Source of the DNA: Oopsacas minuta
Lineage: Eukaryota > Porifera > Hexactinellida > Lyssacinosida > Leucopsacidae
Assembly (NCBI GenBank): GCA_024704765.1
Contig: JAKMXF010000358.1
Span: forward strand, 1 to 64,000
Direction: 5' to 3'
Length of the DNA stretch: 64,000 nt
Shown here: piece by piece, positions 34,214 through 45,404 of the stretch
Layout: the number at the start of each line of letters is the position of its first letter
Numbering within the stretch: position 1 is the first letter of the stretch
Made by a program: the position numbers and the translations under genes
Notes under the pieces: generated by a model
The model's database searches: none
What the model was told of the DNA's origin: nothing
The model's input: only the letters and a program-made list of their open reading frames with translations

Positions 34214-34810
34214 CTATCCTTCTTTCCTATGTCTCACAATATGTCTTTTTGATGGTAAGTGAGAATCAAAGTAGTTAATCCCGAGATTATCTGATAGCAA
34301 CAGAGCATTATGCTTTAGAGTATCTCTACTCTTCATTTTATAAGAAATTGATATCTGTAATTCTAACAAATGTGCCTCCAGTATAATCTGATACATTGTT
34401 AATGCACTGCTTCCGATCTCAATCATTTTCAGTGCAATATTGTGTAGTCCTCCTTCATACATCAGTGTACTCCCTCTGTGAACAGAGTACGTCTCTGTGT
34501 TGTGATTTATAACCACACGCACCATAGGCCAGTGTTCAATCGTTAGGTAAATAGAACTGATTAGAACGAAAGCGAAAACTGTGAGATATTCATATTGCCC
34601 GAGATTGCCACATATTATAACACTGGCTATACATAGTATTGTGGTTACTAGAAAGTAATAAGCTGAGTTCTGCCTGAGTTCCAATTCGTACATCTGATCT
34701 TCTCTATGGACTTTATGGAAAGGATAGACAGGGTTTCTCTGTAAGCGTTCTTCTAGCGTTATTCGTCTCAGATGTTCTTTGAAAAGAGCTAATATACTGG
34801 TTCTTCCCAT
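34214..34810 (-). CDS. Two-pass membrane protein, TMEM249-like
   Basis: Intact 198-aa frame from an ATG. A basic N-terminus with RNPVYPFHKV (residues 25-34) precedes two adjacent hydrophobic helices (about residues 50-68 and 73-92) and then a soluble beta-rich part (VVINHNTETYSVHRGSTLMY, EGGLHNIALKM). This plan, a short basic head, a helical hairpin and a PH-like soluble domain, resembles TMEM249, known in animals as an auxiliary subunit of the sperm CatSper calcium channel. I call the resemblance from overall pattern, not from long identity, so other small two-pass families remain possible. Confidence 0.6.
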   Translation of the reverse strand: MGRTSILALFKEHLRRITLEERLQRNPVYPFHKVHREDQMYELELRQNSAYYFLVTTILCIASVIICGNLGQYEYLTVFAFVLISSIYLTIEHWPMVRVVINHNTETYSVHRGSTLMYEGGLHNIALKMIEIGSSALTMYQIILEAHLLELQISISYKMKSRDTLKHNALLLSDNLGINYFDSHLPSKRHIVRHRKEG

Positions 34811-35870
34811 TTGTGTTTACTTGTTTCACTTGTTTATATTTCCTATAATTTATACTACGCATAACATGACTGGTAAATTGATTGGCTGAATTTGTATTTT
34901 TAGTGACTGTCATACCGTAGTTGTATTTATTTATTTAAATTGAACGAATTATATTATACTTTTCAATGTAAAATTCTGAATTTAGGTTAGGTCGATGAAA
35001 TATATCAAATTATCTGAAATGACATCCAAACTTAGGTGTCAAGGCAGATAATTGGATATGTTAGGCCATGTATAAATTAATTGCTTATTTCTCATCCGGA
35101 ATTTCTTTGGAAACTGGCACGTCGGGCGGTATTTTATATATATTTTTTATAGGCCAGTTAATATTTAAATAATTTGAATCTTAGATTATCTCGCCACATT
35201 CTCTCTGGGCATTAAAAATATTGAATCAACTATACAACAAGTAAAATGTGGATTGCACGCTCTGTGACCAAAGAATTATCCATAATTTGGAAAAAATACT
35301 AATAAAATTTTCCCTACGGGGGACAAAATTTGGGGTGGGGATGAGAAATAAGTATATTAATTACATGGCCTTACGTCAGATGTTAAAATTTGCAACATTT
35401 AATAATTATTCCTATATTTTACTCTATAGAGTATAATTCAAGAGATCATTCCGCGAATACTACACTCCTATAGTCTAAACATTATTTAGAAATTTTCATA
35501 GTCAATTTGTAGTCAATTCAAACTTAGCTTGATTTACTAATCCATGCAAGTCTGAAGAACTTATAGACAAATATGCCGCAAGAGTTTCGCCGATTTAAAT
35601 TATTCGCTGTACGTACCCAGATTTGATGAAGATACAATGACATCGGGTAACTCGAAAACTCAGGGGAAATAAAAATCTGTTCGAAGTAGCGTATATTCGA
35701 GTTAACTGATGTTGACTGTATTAAAATTAGATAAGCTTAGTTCATGGACATTTGAATGATGTTATAAAAAGTTCATATTTAATAGTGCCCATATAAATTG
35801 ATAAATTCTTTTATAAATTTATACAAACTCTATGTAAAGGTAAAATGTATCAGTTCCAGGAATTATTCCA
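34811..35870. other. Intergenic, no gene recognised
   Basis: Upstream of the TMEM249-like gene and downstream of BTG/Tob (both minus strand). AT-rich, no supported coding sequence. Confidence 0.5.
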
Positions 35871-36377
35871 TCAGTTTTGAAGTTGTATATCAATGTGCTT
35901 TTGTAATTTATTCTTTGCCGAGTTTGTTGTATTTTTAGATAAAATATAATCCTTGTTAAAAAATTGTAGAATATTAGGGCTGGGCCAGAGCCTTCTGTTG
36001 CTGCTTGAATTGCTTTCAATCTTAAAGTAAGACACAATATTTCCTAATTCTTTCAATCGATAATTGACTTGTCGTGGGTCAATCCAGATTGTCAATTCTC
36101 TAGGCAAATATTTGAGAATGTTTTCACCATTCGTGTGCCTTGCTACTTTCAATAAAATTGGATCTGTCTGAATATAGTCAATCTGTAAAGATCTATATCC
36201 GTTTCCTCTCTCTGGTTCATTGGGGTACCAGTGTCCTTCGAATTTCTTTAAAAGTAGGGATTGCAAATTGTATAGAAAATTTAGAAATTGTTGCGTATCT
36301 GCTTCATGTAGAAATTTGGGTGAAATTAAAAATATTTTTTGTAGCAGTTTCATTGCTTCTCTAATTTCAATCTTCAT
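35871..36377 (-). CDS. BTG/Tob antiproliferative protein
   Basis: Intact 168-aa single exon. The start MKIEIREAMKLLQKIF matches the BTG domain opening (M-x-x-E-I-x-x-A). Box A is FEGHWYPNEPERGNGYRSLQ (residues about 46-65) and box B is LPRELTIWIDPRQVNYRLKE (about 92-111). BTG/Tob proteins bind the CAF1 deadenylase of CCR4-NOT and slow proliferation by speeding mRNA deadenylation. The tail after residue 115 is short, closer to BTG1/2 size than to Tob, which has a long C-terminus. It lacks an obvious PAM2 motif. Family call is strong. Confidence 0.92.
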   Translation of the reverse strand: MKIEIREAMKLLQKIFLISPKFLHEADTQQFLNFLYNLQSLLLKKFEGHWYPNEPERGNGYRSLQIDYIQTDPILLKVARHTNGENILKYLPRELTIWIDPRQVNYRLKELGNIVSYFKIESNSSSNRRLWPSPNILQFFNKDYILSKNTTNSAKNKLQKHIDIQLQN

Positions 36378-37799
36378 TTTACGTTAAAATTTATTTCAGT
36401 TTACATTTTCACATCTTACGTTATATATTTATGTGAATTCTTATACCTATAGCTAGCTCCCTTTTGATTGGTGCAGATGCTAATATATCTTCATAAAAAT
36501 AGAGATTTTCATTTTGTGCGATTAACCCCTTATAACTATTAATTTGTATCACACATTAGCGGTCGCAACTGTCCGAGTTTGTCGGCCCGGTCCTGGTCCG
36601 GCCGACGTATACCTACAACATGGTTTAGAATAGTTTCTAAATTGAATGAAAATTGATGAAACAGATTGTACAGTCAGAAACTGTGATTGAATGCAAATTT
36701 CACTGAAGATGAATTTAATTAATATAAGGAAAGTTGTTTCAAAATTCAATGGCTGATTTATTCGGAACCCTAAAGTACAGGCCCGAAGCGCTGACCTGCC
36801 CGATCTACCAGACTGCCACACATTATATCAGATAATTATTTTATTAGATTGAATATATCAAACTTCTTAGTTAAACTAACATAAATTCCATTTTAACCTT
36901 TTTAATATTATTATTCAGTTGACAATCTTCTAATGTAATTATAATGCTCTCACAAGACTTGAGTACTTTTAACCTTTTTAACATTATCATTAGTCCTCTC
37001 ATATCTATTGGCTTCAATATAATGTATTAAAGTATTGAATTCTACAGCGTAATAGTGTACTATTGTGTAACAAAACTCTACCATTACGTAATATAAATAA
37101 ATATACACAACGTATTTATTCGTAATCGTATATGTATGAGGTTATTTATGTTGTTTATTATTTTACCACTAATATACAGTTGGGACATTCAAATGTTCTC
37201 CTAAATACCTGTCAATTCAACTCATACTAGTTTTAATTGCTATAATGATTATCGCTACCAATAGAATATTTGATAGTTAAAATTAGAAAGGAATATTTGT
37301 GACGAGGAACAAAAATACAAAGAAACTTTTTCGAAAAATGCAGAACATTCAACTTACTATTCTTCTCTGCGGGATGTTGAAGGATTTCTCCTTATGTATT
37401 CCATTATGAATATAGTTTTATTTATTCGCTTACTAGATTGGAATAATCATTATGTTTAACAGAGATTATCGCTTCATTAATCACTAATTTACTGGTGGTT
37501 TTCTTGTAATAAACATGATATTACTTGTATTATATTTCATTGGGGACCCTCATTAGATTCATTTATATCAATTATATGGATAAACGGCAGTAAAGTTATT
37601 TGACAGTTATTTATTTTCCGATTGGAACTAGAATTTTGAGTTCTCAGACGATTACTGAGATATGCTTATGAGACTATTACAATATGCCTCAGTATTGCTG
37701 ATGTATATCTTAAGTGGTGGCTATATAATCTCTTGTGGCGATTGAATCAATTCATTATTTCATATATAAATATCTATTCGATATAATTCAAAATGCACA
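36378..37799. other. Divergent intergenic region between BTG/Tob and PCGF
   Basis: 1.4 kb between head-to-head genes, so it should contain both promoters. A GC-richer patch at 36555-36610 and a tRNA-like stretch around 36770-36825 (minus strand) could be a SINE remnant, but it is not convincing. No coding gene supported. Confidence 0.45.
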
Positions 37800-38503
37800 A
37801 TGCATCATCAACTCAATCTCTCAGATATTAACCAGCTCATAACCTGTCCATTATGTCAAGGCTATATTATTGATGCTACTACGATTAGCGAGTGTCTACA
37901 CGCTTTTTGTAAAAGTTGTATCGTCAAATTCCTAGAGAGCAATTTCCACTGTCCAGTTTGTAAATCCATCATCCACTCAGCTGAACCCACACGTTACCTC
38001 CTCCATGATCCGTCATTACAAGATATCGTATACAAATTAGTACCAGACCTATACCGCAACGAGTGTAAGCGGGTACAGATATTTTGTGAAGAGAATGAAA
38101 TTGAGATTTCCTCTCAAGATACTTTGCCTCTTCTCTCGCCAATGGATTTACCGAAATTGTGAAATCATACAATTCTAGAGTTAACACAGATCACAGATAT
38201 GACCAGCAGGTTGGAATGTGCTTGGAATATGAACCTATGTCTACAAAATCTCGATCTACCAAACATGTCTGCTACAATCTGAAGAAGAAATACGTGTGTT
38301 GCTCTTGTAAAGCTACAGTCTCACAAGTTAAAACTTTTATCCTGACTAAACTTGATCTTCCAGAGGATACAGAAATTGTTTTGTTTTGTGAAACAGAAGA
38401 GTTGGTAGAGGCTAGTTTATCTTTGGAAGAGATTTGTTTCACTCGCTGGCGCTATAGAGTTATTCCTCTCATGCTTAGCTATCGACTTCCTAATGCAGAA
38501 TAG
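37800..38503 (+). CDS. Polycomb group RING finger protein (PCGF), one frameshift
   Basis: Residues 1-120 carry a C3HC4 RING: CPLCQGYIIDATTISECLHA, FCKSCIVKFLE and FHCPVC, then the PCGF-specific YLLHDPSLQDIVYKLVPDLY. The frame then shifts by one base near 38140-38162 (frame 0 to frame 2). The new frame gives a RAWUL-type ubiquitin-like domain, VKTFILTKLDLPEDTEIVLF, ending RWRYRVIPLMLSYRL. PCGF proteins pair with RING1/2 in PRC1, which ubiquitinates histone H2A, and RAWUL picks the PRC1 partner. Total length (about 230 aa) suits PCGF1/3/5/6-type members. Both domains are well conserved, so the shift may be an assembly error. Confidence 0.88.
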
Positions 38504-39222
38504 TTTTTCTATTGTCTTTAGTATGCTGTTAATGATTAATTATTTTTCATATTTACAGATATATTTTCACATTTACCTTGGGCCGTTACGAACGTATATA
38601 TATATTTCTGGTTTGACTCCATAATTGTGTAATCGACTCCTCTTAATTAGGATATCTTAAGGAGAGTTTGTTATAAATAGAGTTATCGAATATATTGTAG
38701 TTATATACGTGAATTCTATGGATTGATTTACTTGGGAAAAGATGCGTTTTGCTCCACCTTTTCACTTTGCATTGTAAGATCCTGTCTGCTATCTAAAGAG
38801 CTATCTTAAATGAATGTAGACTGTCTATTTGTAAACTGTCTTTAAATTCTCATAGAACCTAATACAACATTTTGTATACCGAGATAACCCATGTGAATAG
38901 TTTGGGGATTGTTTTAACTATGTCCGGGAAAAGACCTGGTCAACACTATACAAGTAGTTGGTTTACAAAAAATAAACAGTCTACATATAAGATTATAGTT
39001 ATTTGATGTAATATTTAATCCAAAATTATCTTTCTGCCATATCTATAACAAATAACAGAGAGAGATTACTGTAAGAACTGTAATAATCTGGTCAGAATTA
39101 TTCAATTACGCACCTATTACACATAAATATATATATATCATTTATACTATACACTAAGAATCTAACTCTTAGCCCAATTCTATATTAACTTTATTTAGTA
39201 TCTTTACATGTGTTTGATCTGT
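38504..39222. other. Convergent intergenic region
   Basis: Lies between PCGF (plus) and the PqaA-like gene (minus). AT-rich, with short AT dinucleotide runs near 38595 and 39125. Nothing coding recognised. Confidence 0.5.
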
Positions 39223-40701
39223 TTATACTAATTTTCCTTTACATCCCTGTCCACTGCAATCGGGAAAAGGAAACTTATCCGGAACTATATTAACCTGTGA
39301 AGTTACTTGGAACAGATCAATCCTTTCCTTTATTTGTAATCCATAGCTCGCCTCTATAAAACACCCGCTCCATCCTACCGTAGGCTGATTTATTTCTCCC
39401 ATATACGTGTATGAATTATTTCCTTGAGTTCCTGTAACTTTCCCTTCCTTCCAGAATATTAGTTGTGGTGTGGGGCTATTTGGATCAGGCCCAGCTAGAA
39501 GTCTGAAGTCTCTTTTTATATTATCTTGTAAAGTGGTTGCATGCCAGAATCTAACTCGAATCGGTTGAACATCCGAAGTGAAATAAACTCTGGCTAGATT
39601 GTTTTTATTATCAAATCTCCAACTAACTTCAGGCAGTTTATAGTTGTTAACCACACTCAGCATGAAACTACCTACATCCATCATAGTTCCTAACAAATGT
39701 CCTACCATTGAATGCTCAGCATTTGGTAACATCTTCAGATACTTAGGTCCAGGTAATTTATCCCAAAAGTATAAATTATCATCTGGCATCATGAATTCGT
39801 CTCCGCAGGTGTTGATTAGCAGAATAGAAATGTTATCACGTTTATAGCGGTCTATATACGAGTATGGATCTACGATTGCTAATAATTCATCGAATACAGC
39901 AGAATCAAGTTCTGTAGTGACTCCCACTTCAAAATAGTCCTTAAATGCAAAAGTCCACCCATCATACGCTCTGTACATGTGATGTAAGATCGGTTTAAGA
40001 TTAATAACGTCCAGTACAAGTGGTGTTATAGCTATTATTCTCGTGTCTACTAAGGCAGCAGTCCATGTTGTCCAACCTCGTTTCGATGCTCCTGCAACCC
40101 CGAATCTACTGATAGTTAATCCCTTATACTTTCTAACAACTTCAACAATCGTATCTAGAGCTCTCACAACTGCTTTGGTCATAGGTAGTCTAGCTAGATA
40201 CTCAGGTTCACTAGAATTGAGGACGAAATGTTTCCAGGTATAAGCGATCATAGCATCTTCTGTCCGTCTCTTCTTAATCGGATCCTCACTGAATGTAATT
40301 GGTTGGTTTGGAATCTGTTTCAGAGTCGCTGTAATTAGCTTTGTATATAATGCAAGCTCCAAAGTCATCTTTACTTCTTCGTCTTTCTCGGTTGGTGGTT
40401 CGTCTCCATTATGCCCTGAACCTATGTACAGAGTTGCGAAATCTTCCGTGTCAATAACATCTGGTACTGTAATTACCATGTAATGGAACCAAACTGACTG
40501 ACTAACTAATTTAGGATTAAGCCAAGTTTGTGACGTCATATTCAAATAATATTGTGTGTATCCTTTAACATTATTTACTGTATTTAATACTTTGTAAGTA
40601 TACGAATCATCCTTTTTGTTAACATAGTCGTCAAGTGGAGTGCATTTTATCGCGGAAAATGCAATTGAATGCACAAATAATACTATGAATAGAAATTTCA
40701 T
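39223..40701 (-). CDS. Secreted PhoPQ-activated pathogenicity-related (PqaA-type) protein
   Basis: Intact single exon, 492 aa. A signal peptide (residues 1-20, MKFLFIVLFVHSIAFSA...) is followed by an alpha/beta-hydrolase-like core. Motifs of the PqaA family are WFHYMVITVPD, YIGSGHNGDEPP, the nucleophile-elbow-like RFGVAGASKRGWTTW (candidate Ser near residue 211), LVLDVINLKPILHHMYRAYD and LPNAEHSMVGH (candidate His). The family was named from a Salmonella PhoP-regulated gene and also occurs in some protists and invertebrates. The enzyme activity is not established. It contains several N-glycosylation sequons. Here it is an ordinary metazoan locus, not contamination: codon use and AT content match neighbours. 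Confidence 0.9.
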   Translation of the reverse strand: MKFLFIVLFVHSIAFSAIKCTPLDDYVNKKDDSYTYKVLNTVNNVKGYTQYYLNMTSQTWLNPKLVSQSVWFHYMVITVPDVIDTEDFATLYIGSGHNGDEPPTEKDEEVKMTLELALYTKLITATLKQIPNQPITFSEDPIKKRRTEDAMIAYTWKHFVLNSSEPEYLARLPMTKAVVRALDTIVEVVRKYKGLTISRFGVAGASKRGWTTWTAALVDTRIIAITPLVLDVINLKPILHHMYRAYDGWTFAFKDYFEVGVTTELDSAVFDELLAIVDPYSYIDRYKRDNISILLINTCGDEFMMPDDNLYFWDKLPGPKYLKMLPNAEHSMVGHLLGTMMDVGSFMLSVVNNYKLPEVSWRFDNKNNLARVYFTSDVQPIRVRFWHATTLQDNIKRDFRLLAGPDPNSPTPQLIFWKEGKVTGTQGNNSYTYMGEINQPTVGWSGCFIEASYGLQIKERIDLFQVTSQVNIVPDKFPFPDCSGQGCKGKLV

Positions 40702-42196
40702 TTTCTTAGATATTAACTTGATATTTTAATTCTTTATATTATACAACTTTGCCTAACATGATCAGGTGCACTAACAGGATATCATGTAGCTATTTAGTTA
40801 CCTATTTATGCATTATCTATTTCTATAGCAATCCGATACATGTCAGTAGATTTTGTCATATACTTCTTTTACCTTGTGCCTCCACTCCCAAGTGCAGATA
40901 TTAAATAATTATTTATTTGAATATCTATGAGTAGTACCATTACCAGGTTTCGGTAGTGGGGCCATCCTATACCTGGTTTTATTTAGTGAACTTCTAGAAA
41001 TATTTCCACTATGTTACAAATTGTCTTGTAGTGGCTTCATACTTCTTATTAAGAGAACTTGACGGGAAAATGTATGATTTTATGACGTCAAAAAGTTGCT
41101 AAAATCTCGTTTTAGTGCAGGAAGTGGTAACATTTTAGTGTTCCTTTTATCACGAACGTAACACTTTGGCTATAATCGGTTATAGTAGAGTGATTTTGAA
41201 TATTGGTGTGTCGTGAAGCAGTCATTTTAGGCCGCATTCTGCTGAGTTGCCATAGCAAAGAGAGTCTCTGGCCATGCTGGGCTGTTTTAACTGAGAAAGT
41301 TTCGCCCTCTCAGTTTGAAGGAAATTGCTTCCCAAGTGAAAATTATGAAGTAACTCATAGGTATATCTATTTATTCGAAATAATTGTACATTGAAATTCA
41401 TCCATTTTGCAATTCAGAAACTAAAATTAATAGCAATTTTTGATATTTGATGTAAAATCTTAGTTAGGCCAAAATTGATGACTTAAATTCAAATTAAAAT
41501 ACAGACAGTATTCAAACCTGAGTTTTTGAAATTGAATCTATCAATGAGCCCAGTTTCAGGGACAAATATCAAAAATAAATATCTGGTAAATATAAATACA
41601 ATGAAAATATAATTTTGGCTAATTTCTATGGAAAAAAAGAGAATAAGTCCCAGCCGATTTTTAGGTAAATTCGAGCAGAGGCCGATTTCATTTAAAATTT
41701 CTTTGGAAAAACATAGCAGAGACTTCGTCTCTGCATTTTCTATTAACCAAAACTGCCGGGAAAATGTGTGATTTCACTACATCTAAAAGGTGATAAAATA
41801 TCGTTTTTGGTGCGGGAATTGGTTATAACGAAGTGGTAAAATTTGTGTATTCCTTTTCATTACGAACGTAACACTCAGCGGTAATCAGTTAATAATCAGG
41901 GCACTACTTGTTTCTTATTCATGATTTTTAAGAATTGGGCCGGTGATAGCATTTTATTTTTAATTTTAATAGTTACGAGCACGCTTCATTTGCTCGCGCT
42001 CCGATGTGTTAGTGCCTCGAATTCATCATCTATAAATAGCAATATTTATGAAATAATTATCAAATATCTTTAATGTGGGAAACTTGAACATACGAAATTC
42101 ATACCTAACCTGATATATTTATGTAAATACTTTGTAAATTTCAATGGTTAGTAACAGTGATCAAATATCAGCTCGACTAAAATTGGTGCTCGCTAT

Positions 42197-42490
42197 TAGG
42201 GCATTAGTCGATCACCAAATTATTCACTTTCAGGATCATTTTCCAATCACATTTCTGAATTTCATAAGCACTTCCAATAGGGTGAGGCTCTATTACATGC
42301 ATCCGCACCCCCCTGCGGCCATGCGAAGTCTACCAATCCGATTGCCATAAAAATTACTACATACATTTTGATTCACATTTTTTGGTCTAGATTCGCCAAT
42401 TTCAAATTCTGTCTTAATTAACGATCGAAAGTTTTTCGGGAAAAATGATCAGCGTTCATCCTCAGTCGTCAAAACGGTACTAATGCCCTA
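42197..42490. mobile_element. MITE with TAGGGCATTAGT termini, copy A
   Basis: 294 bp bounded by tagggcattagtcgatcacc and its inverse actaatgcccta. Copy B (42826-43143) is the same family in inverted orientation. No coding capacity. Confidence 0.75.
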
Positions 42491-42506
42491 CTCCCAATTA
42501 TCTAAA

Positions 42507-42681
42507 TACAGTCGAACCTGCATAAACCGATCCATGTTGGGAATGAAAATTTTGTCGGATTAGGAAATTTCGGATTTGCAAGCGAATTTGTATTTCTGAA
42601 TTTATTTCAGATCCAGAATACAACGGGGTTATAGAGGTCTCCTGCATTATACAGTTGTCGGTCTATGCAGATTCCACTGTA
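42507..42681. mobile_element. Pogo/Tc1-like MITE
   Basis: 175 bp with inverted termini tacagtcgaacctgcataaa and its imperfect inverse ending ccactgta, with TA at both ends. Inner motif aaaccgatcc/gtcggtctatg is also inverted. Confidence 0.7.
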
Positions 42682-42825
42682 CATTCAAAATTAAAGACCC
42701 AAATGGCTCATATGAACTCATGTTTATGAAGGCATTGAATATAGGTATAGCAATCGTGGACGATGAGTATCATAGTTACGCCTGTAATTACATGTGGGAA
42801 AATATATTAAAATGATATAGGCATA

Positions 42826-43143
42826 TAGGGCATTAGTATTTTGTGCGATAATTGATCGCACGATCACGATCGTGATCTATTTTTGAAGATCGCGATCATT
42901 TCCCGAAAATTTTACATCGTTTTAGGCAGACAGAATTGCGAATCTAGGTCCTAAATGTATATCAAAATGTATGTACAAATTTTCGTGGCAATCGGACTGG
43001 TATATTTCGCATGGCCGCGCGCGGACGGACGCACGTAATAGAGCATCTCCCTATAAGAGGTGCTTATAATTTCAGAAAAGTGATCGGAAAAATTATCATG
43101 AACGTGATCGCGATCATCAATTTGGTGATCGACTAATGCCCTA
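42826..43143. mobile_element. MITE with TAGGGCATTAGT termini, copy B
   Basis: About 318 bp, opposite orientation to copy A. It contains dense palindromes around gatcacgatcgtgatc and gatcgcgatcat. Its right end is the target of the tiny hAT MITE at 43147. Confidence 0.7.
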
Positions 43144-43146
43144 CCA

Positions 43147-43214
43147 CAGCGGTTCCCAACCTTTTTCACCCGTGGACCACCAAGGGTCCATGGACCCCAG
43201 GTTGGGAACCGCTG
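43147..43214. mobile_element. 68-bp hAT-type MITE with perfect 8-bp target duplication
   Basis: Starts CAGCGGTTCCCAACCT and ends with the exact inverse AGGTTGGGAACCGCTG. The flanking 8-mers ccctacca (43139-43146 and 43215-43222) are identical. Both are classic hAT hallmarks. Confidence 0.92.
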
Positions 43215-43647
43215 CCCTACCATCTGCAAATATTCATTATCCATCTTTTCAGCTCTGCGTTACTTTCAAGGTGAGCTAGGTTATAGACTTGCAACGAAAT
43301 ACTGAGGGACCTTGGTTCATTTCGTGAAGTGTGGTGTTCGTTTTTGCGGAGGAATATATTTTGATTGACTGCTTGTAAACTAACATTTTGCTTATTCATA
43401 GCCTGCATATGTATTATCACTTTTTGCACTTTGGACTATTTTGTAATACAATGAAAATGGTATTGTCTTACTTTGCTTACTACCCGTCCCCTCTGTAGCA
43501 TTGCGTAACGTTTAAAGTTTGAAGTTCAAATAATACTTCATTTATAAGCGGAATTTCTGCTATCCGTTATATGATACTATAATGCAATTATAAATAATTA
43601 TAAATAATTATATTATCAGTTTATTACTCTCTTATTAAATTTATTAA

Positions 43648-45373
43648 ATGAGTTATTCACATAATAGTGGATATATGAACCGTCCATACTCCCCTGGTCC
43701 TGAGAGCCCATCAGTACATCCTGTTCAACCCTCAATACAATTGGGACTAACAAATAATAATAACAATCACTCTGTGCTTGACAACACAGACCCACAAAAA
43801 CTTGAACTCTTAGAAGCGATCATGAAAGGAATGCCTGCTCATCAGGATAGCAACCCTACATCCACAACACAGGCATATTCCAATATTCAGCCTGTATATC
43901 CTCCTATCCTTTCACAGGGCTCACAGAATGAGCATAGTTCGTCTCAGCATAGCAACAGCTCTGGAATAAGATTTAGTCAAGGTACAGACTTCCGTATACT
44001 AAAATTATAGTATGAATTATCGTCAGTGGCGGCGCACAATTAAGTCACAGTTGGGGTATACTTACATTAATGAGGTGGGACACATGCCCCACCTGGCTAC
44101 ACCCTTGTGCCGCCTCTGACTATCTTTAAGCCCACTGTAAATATAATGCTGTTTCGGCTCACATGGAATCCATCTAAGCATGAGGTCGGGCGGTATTTCA
44201 TTATCACTAGCGGGTACCTGTGATTTATCATACTTCCGTCTTAGGTGTAAATTTTCGTCCAGGACTCGAACTTGTCCTTGCCAGGCCAATATACCCCTGT
44301 GTTCAAAATCAGTCCTGGCTCTTCCAGTTTCTATAATCAATTATGGATATAATAACATGCATTATTAGTATACATAACCAGATTAATCGCTTTTTAATAG
44401 TTTTATCTCTTCTTATGTTTTCACATATTTTGAATTAGACTGCTGGTGTCATAAGATGTAGAATAATCTAATTTTATTAAGATCAGGGCAAATTTTGGTT
44501 GATTCAATGAGTCAACAAAAACAGATAATCGGATTTCCAATCCAGATCCATGGTATATTGTTATTTACATTCTTGGTACATTGTAGAAATGTGAATACAA
44601 ACCATTATTAAACCATGGTTTCCATATGTCTGTATGGAAACTATTGAATTTGAAATTTTGAAACCTAAGATAATTCTGATTTCTCAAGCAAATTCTGATC
44701 ACGAGTTTAGATAATAACCATGAATGAATTGCTGTATTCATTCTAATGTTTTTGCGAAAATAATTCGATGCAACAATATTCAATTACTTTTTACTGTGAA
44801 TCATTCGTTGTTTTTGAGCAATAAGTACAAATAATATACATTTCGTATATTCTGAATAAGCAGGGTAGAGTCTTAAGAGATGACATACCAGGGCCATTTG
44901 TGGTTAATTTTAAACGATCTACCTATACCATGTTTATGTAACTCTAATATACAATTACGTCATAAATTGTTAAATTTCGTCTAATACTCGAACTATCCCC
45001 GCCAAACTACTAGTAATCTTTCGTATGCCAAATATTAGTCTTTATTTGGGAGCCTTACAGTTTCTTCAATCAAATTTGTTTACAAATTATGTATACACGA
45101 ATGTTTATTGTTTTAATTCTATTCATTGGGTTCTCCTACTTCTCTTATTAATTGTCCACAAGTGGACAATGAGGTCTGAAGTGAACAATTAGAGAAGACT
45201 TAATGTGTATACATAGTACTCGTATTTCTGGCAGGTGGATGATTAGAGAATCTGGACAATTAGATTTACCCCCACTATAGTTAGAGGGGCGGATGGATCC
45301 TAATCCAATCCGTAATCCATCTAGTCCCTCTGTCTATTGTATAGGTTAATTATCTGTGTATGTATGTCACACG

Positions 45374-45404
<31 letters not shown>

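Larger units (their letters stand above)
40702..43647. other. MITE-rich region upstream of TLK
   Basis: No gene supported. It holds a direct repeat pair (41046-41190 and 41746-41890, sharing gggaaaatgt and acgaacgtaacact) and a GC-patch repeat at 41960-42110. It also holds the four MITEs listed separately. The last 400 bp are the probable TLK promoter. Confidence 0.6.

Noticed and set aside
36549-36821. GC-richer minus-strand frame with tRNA-like promoter boxes
   Set aside because: The box B-like ggttccgaat is imperfect and no cloverleaf could be drawn. Possibly a SINE remnant, but not supportable as a tRNA or gene.
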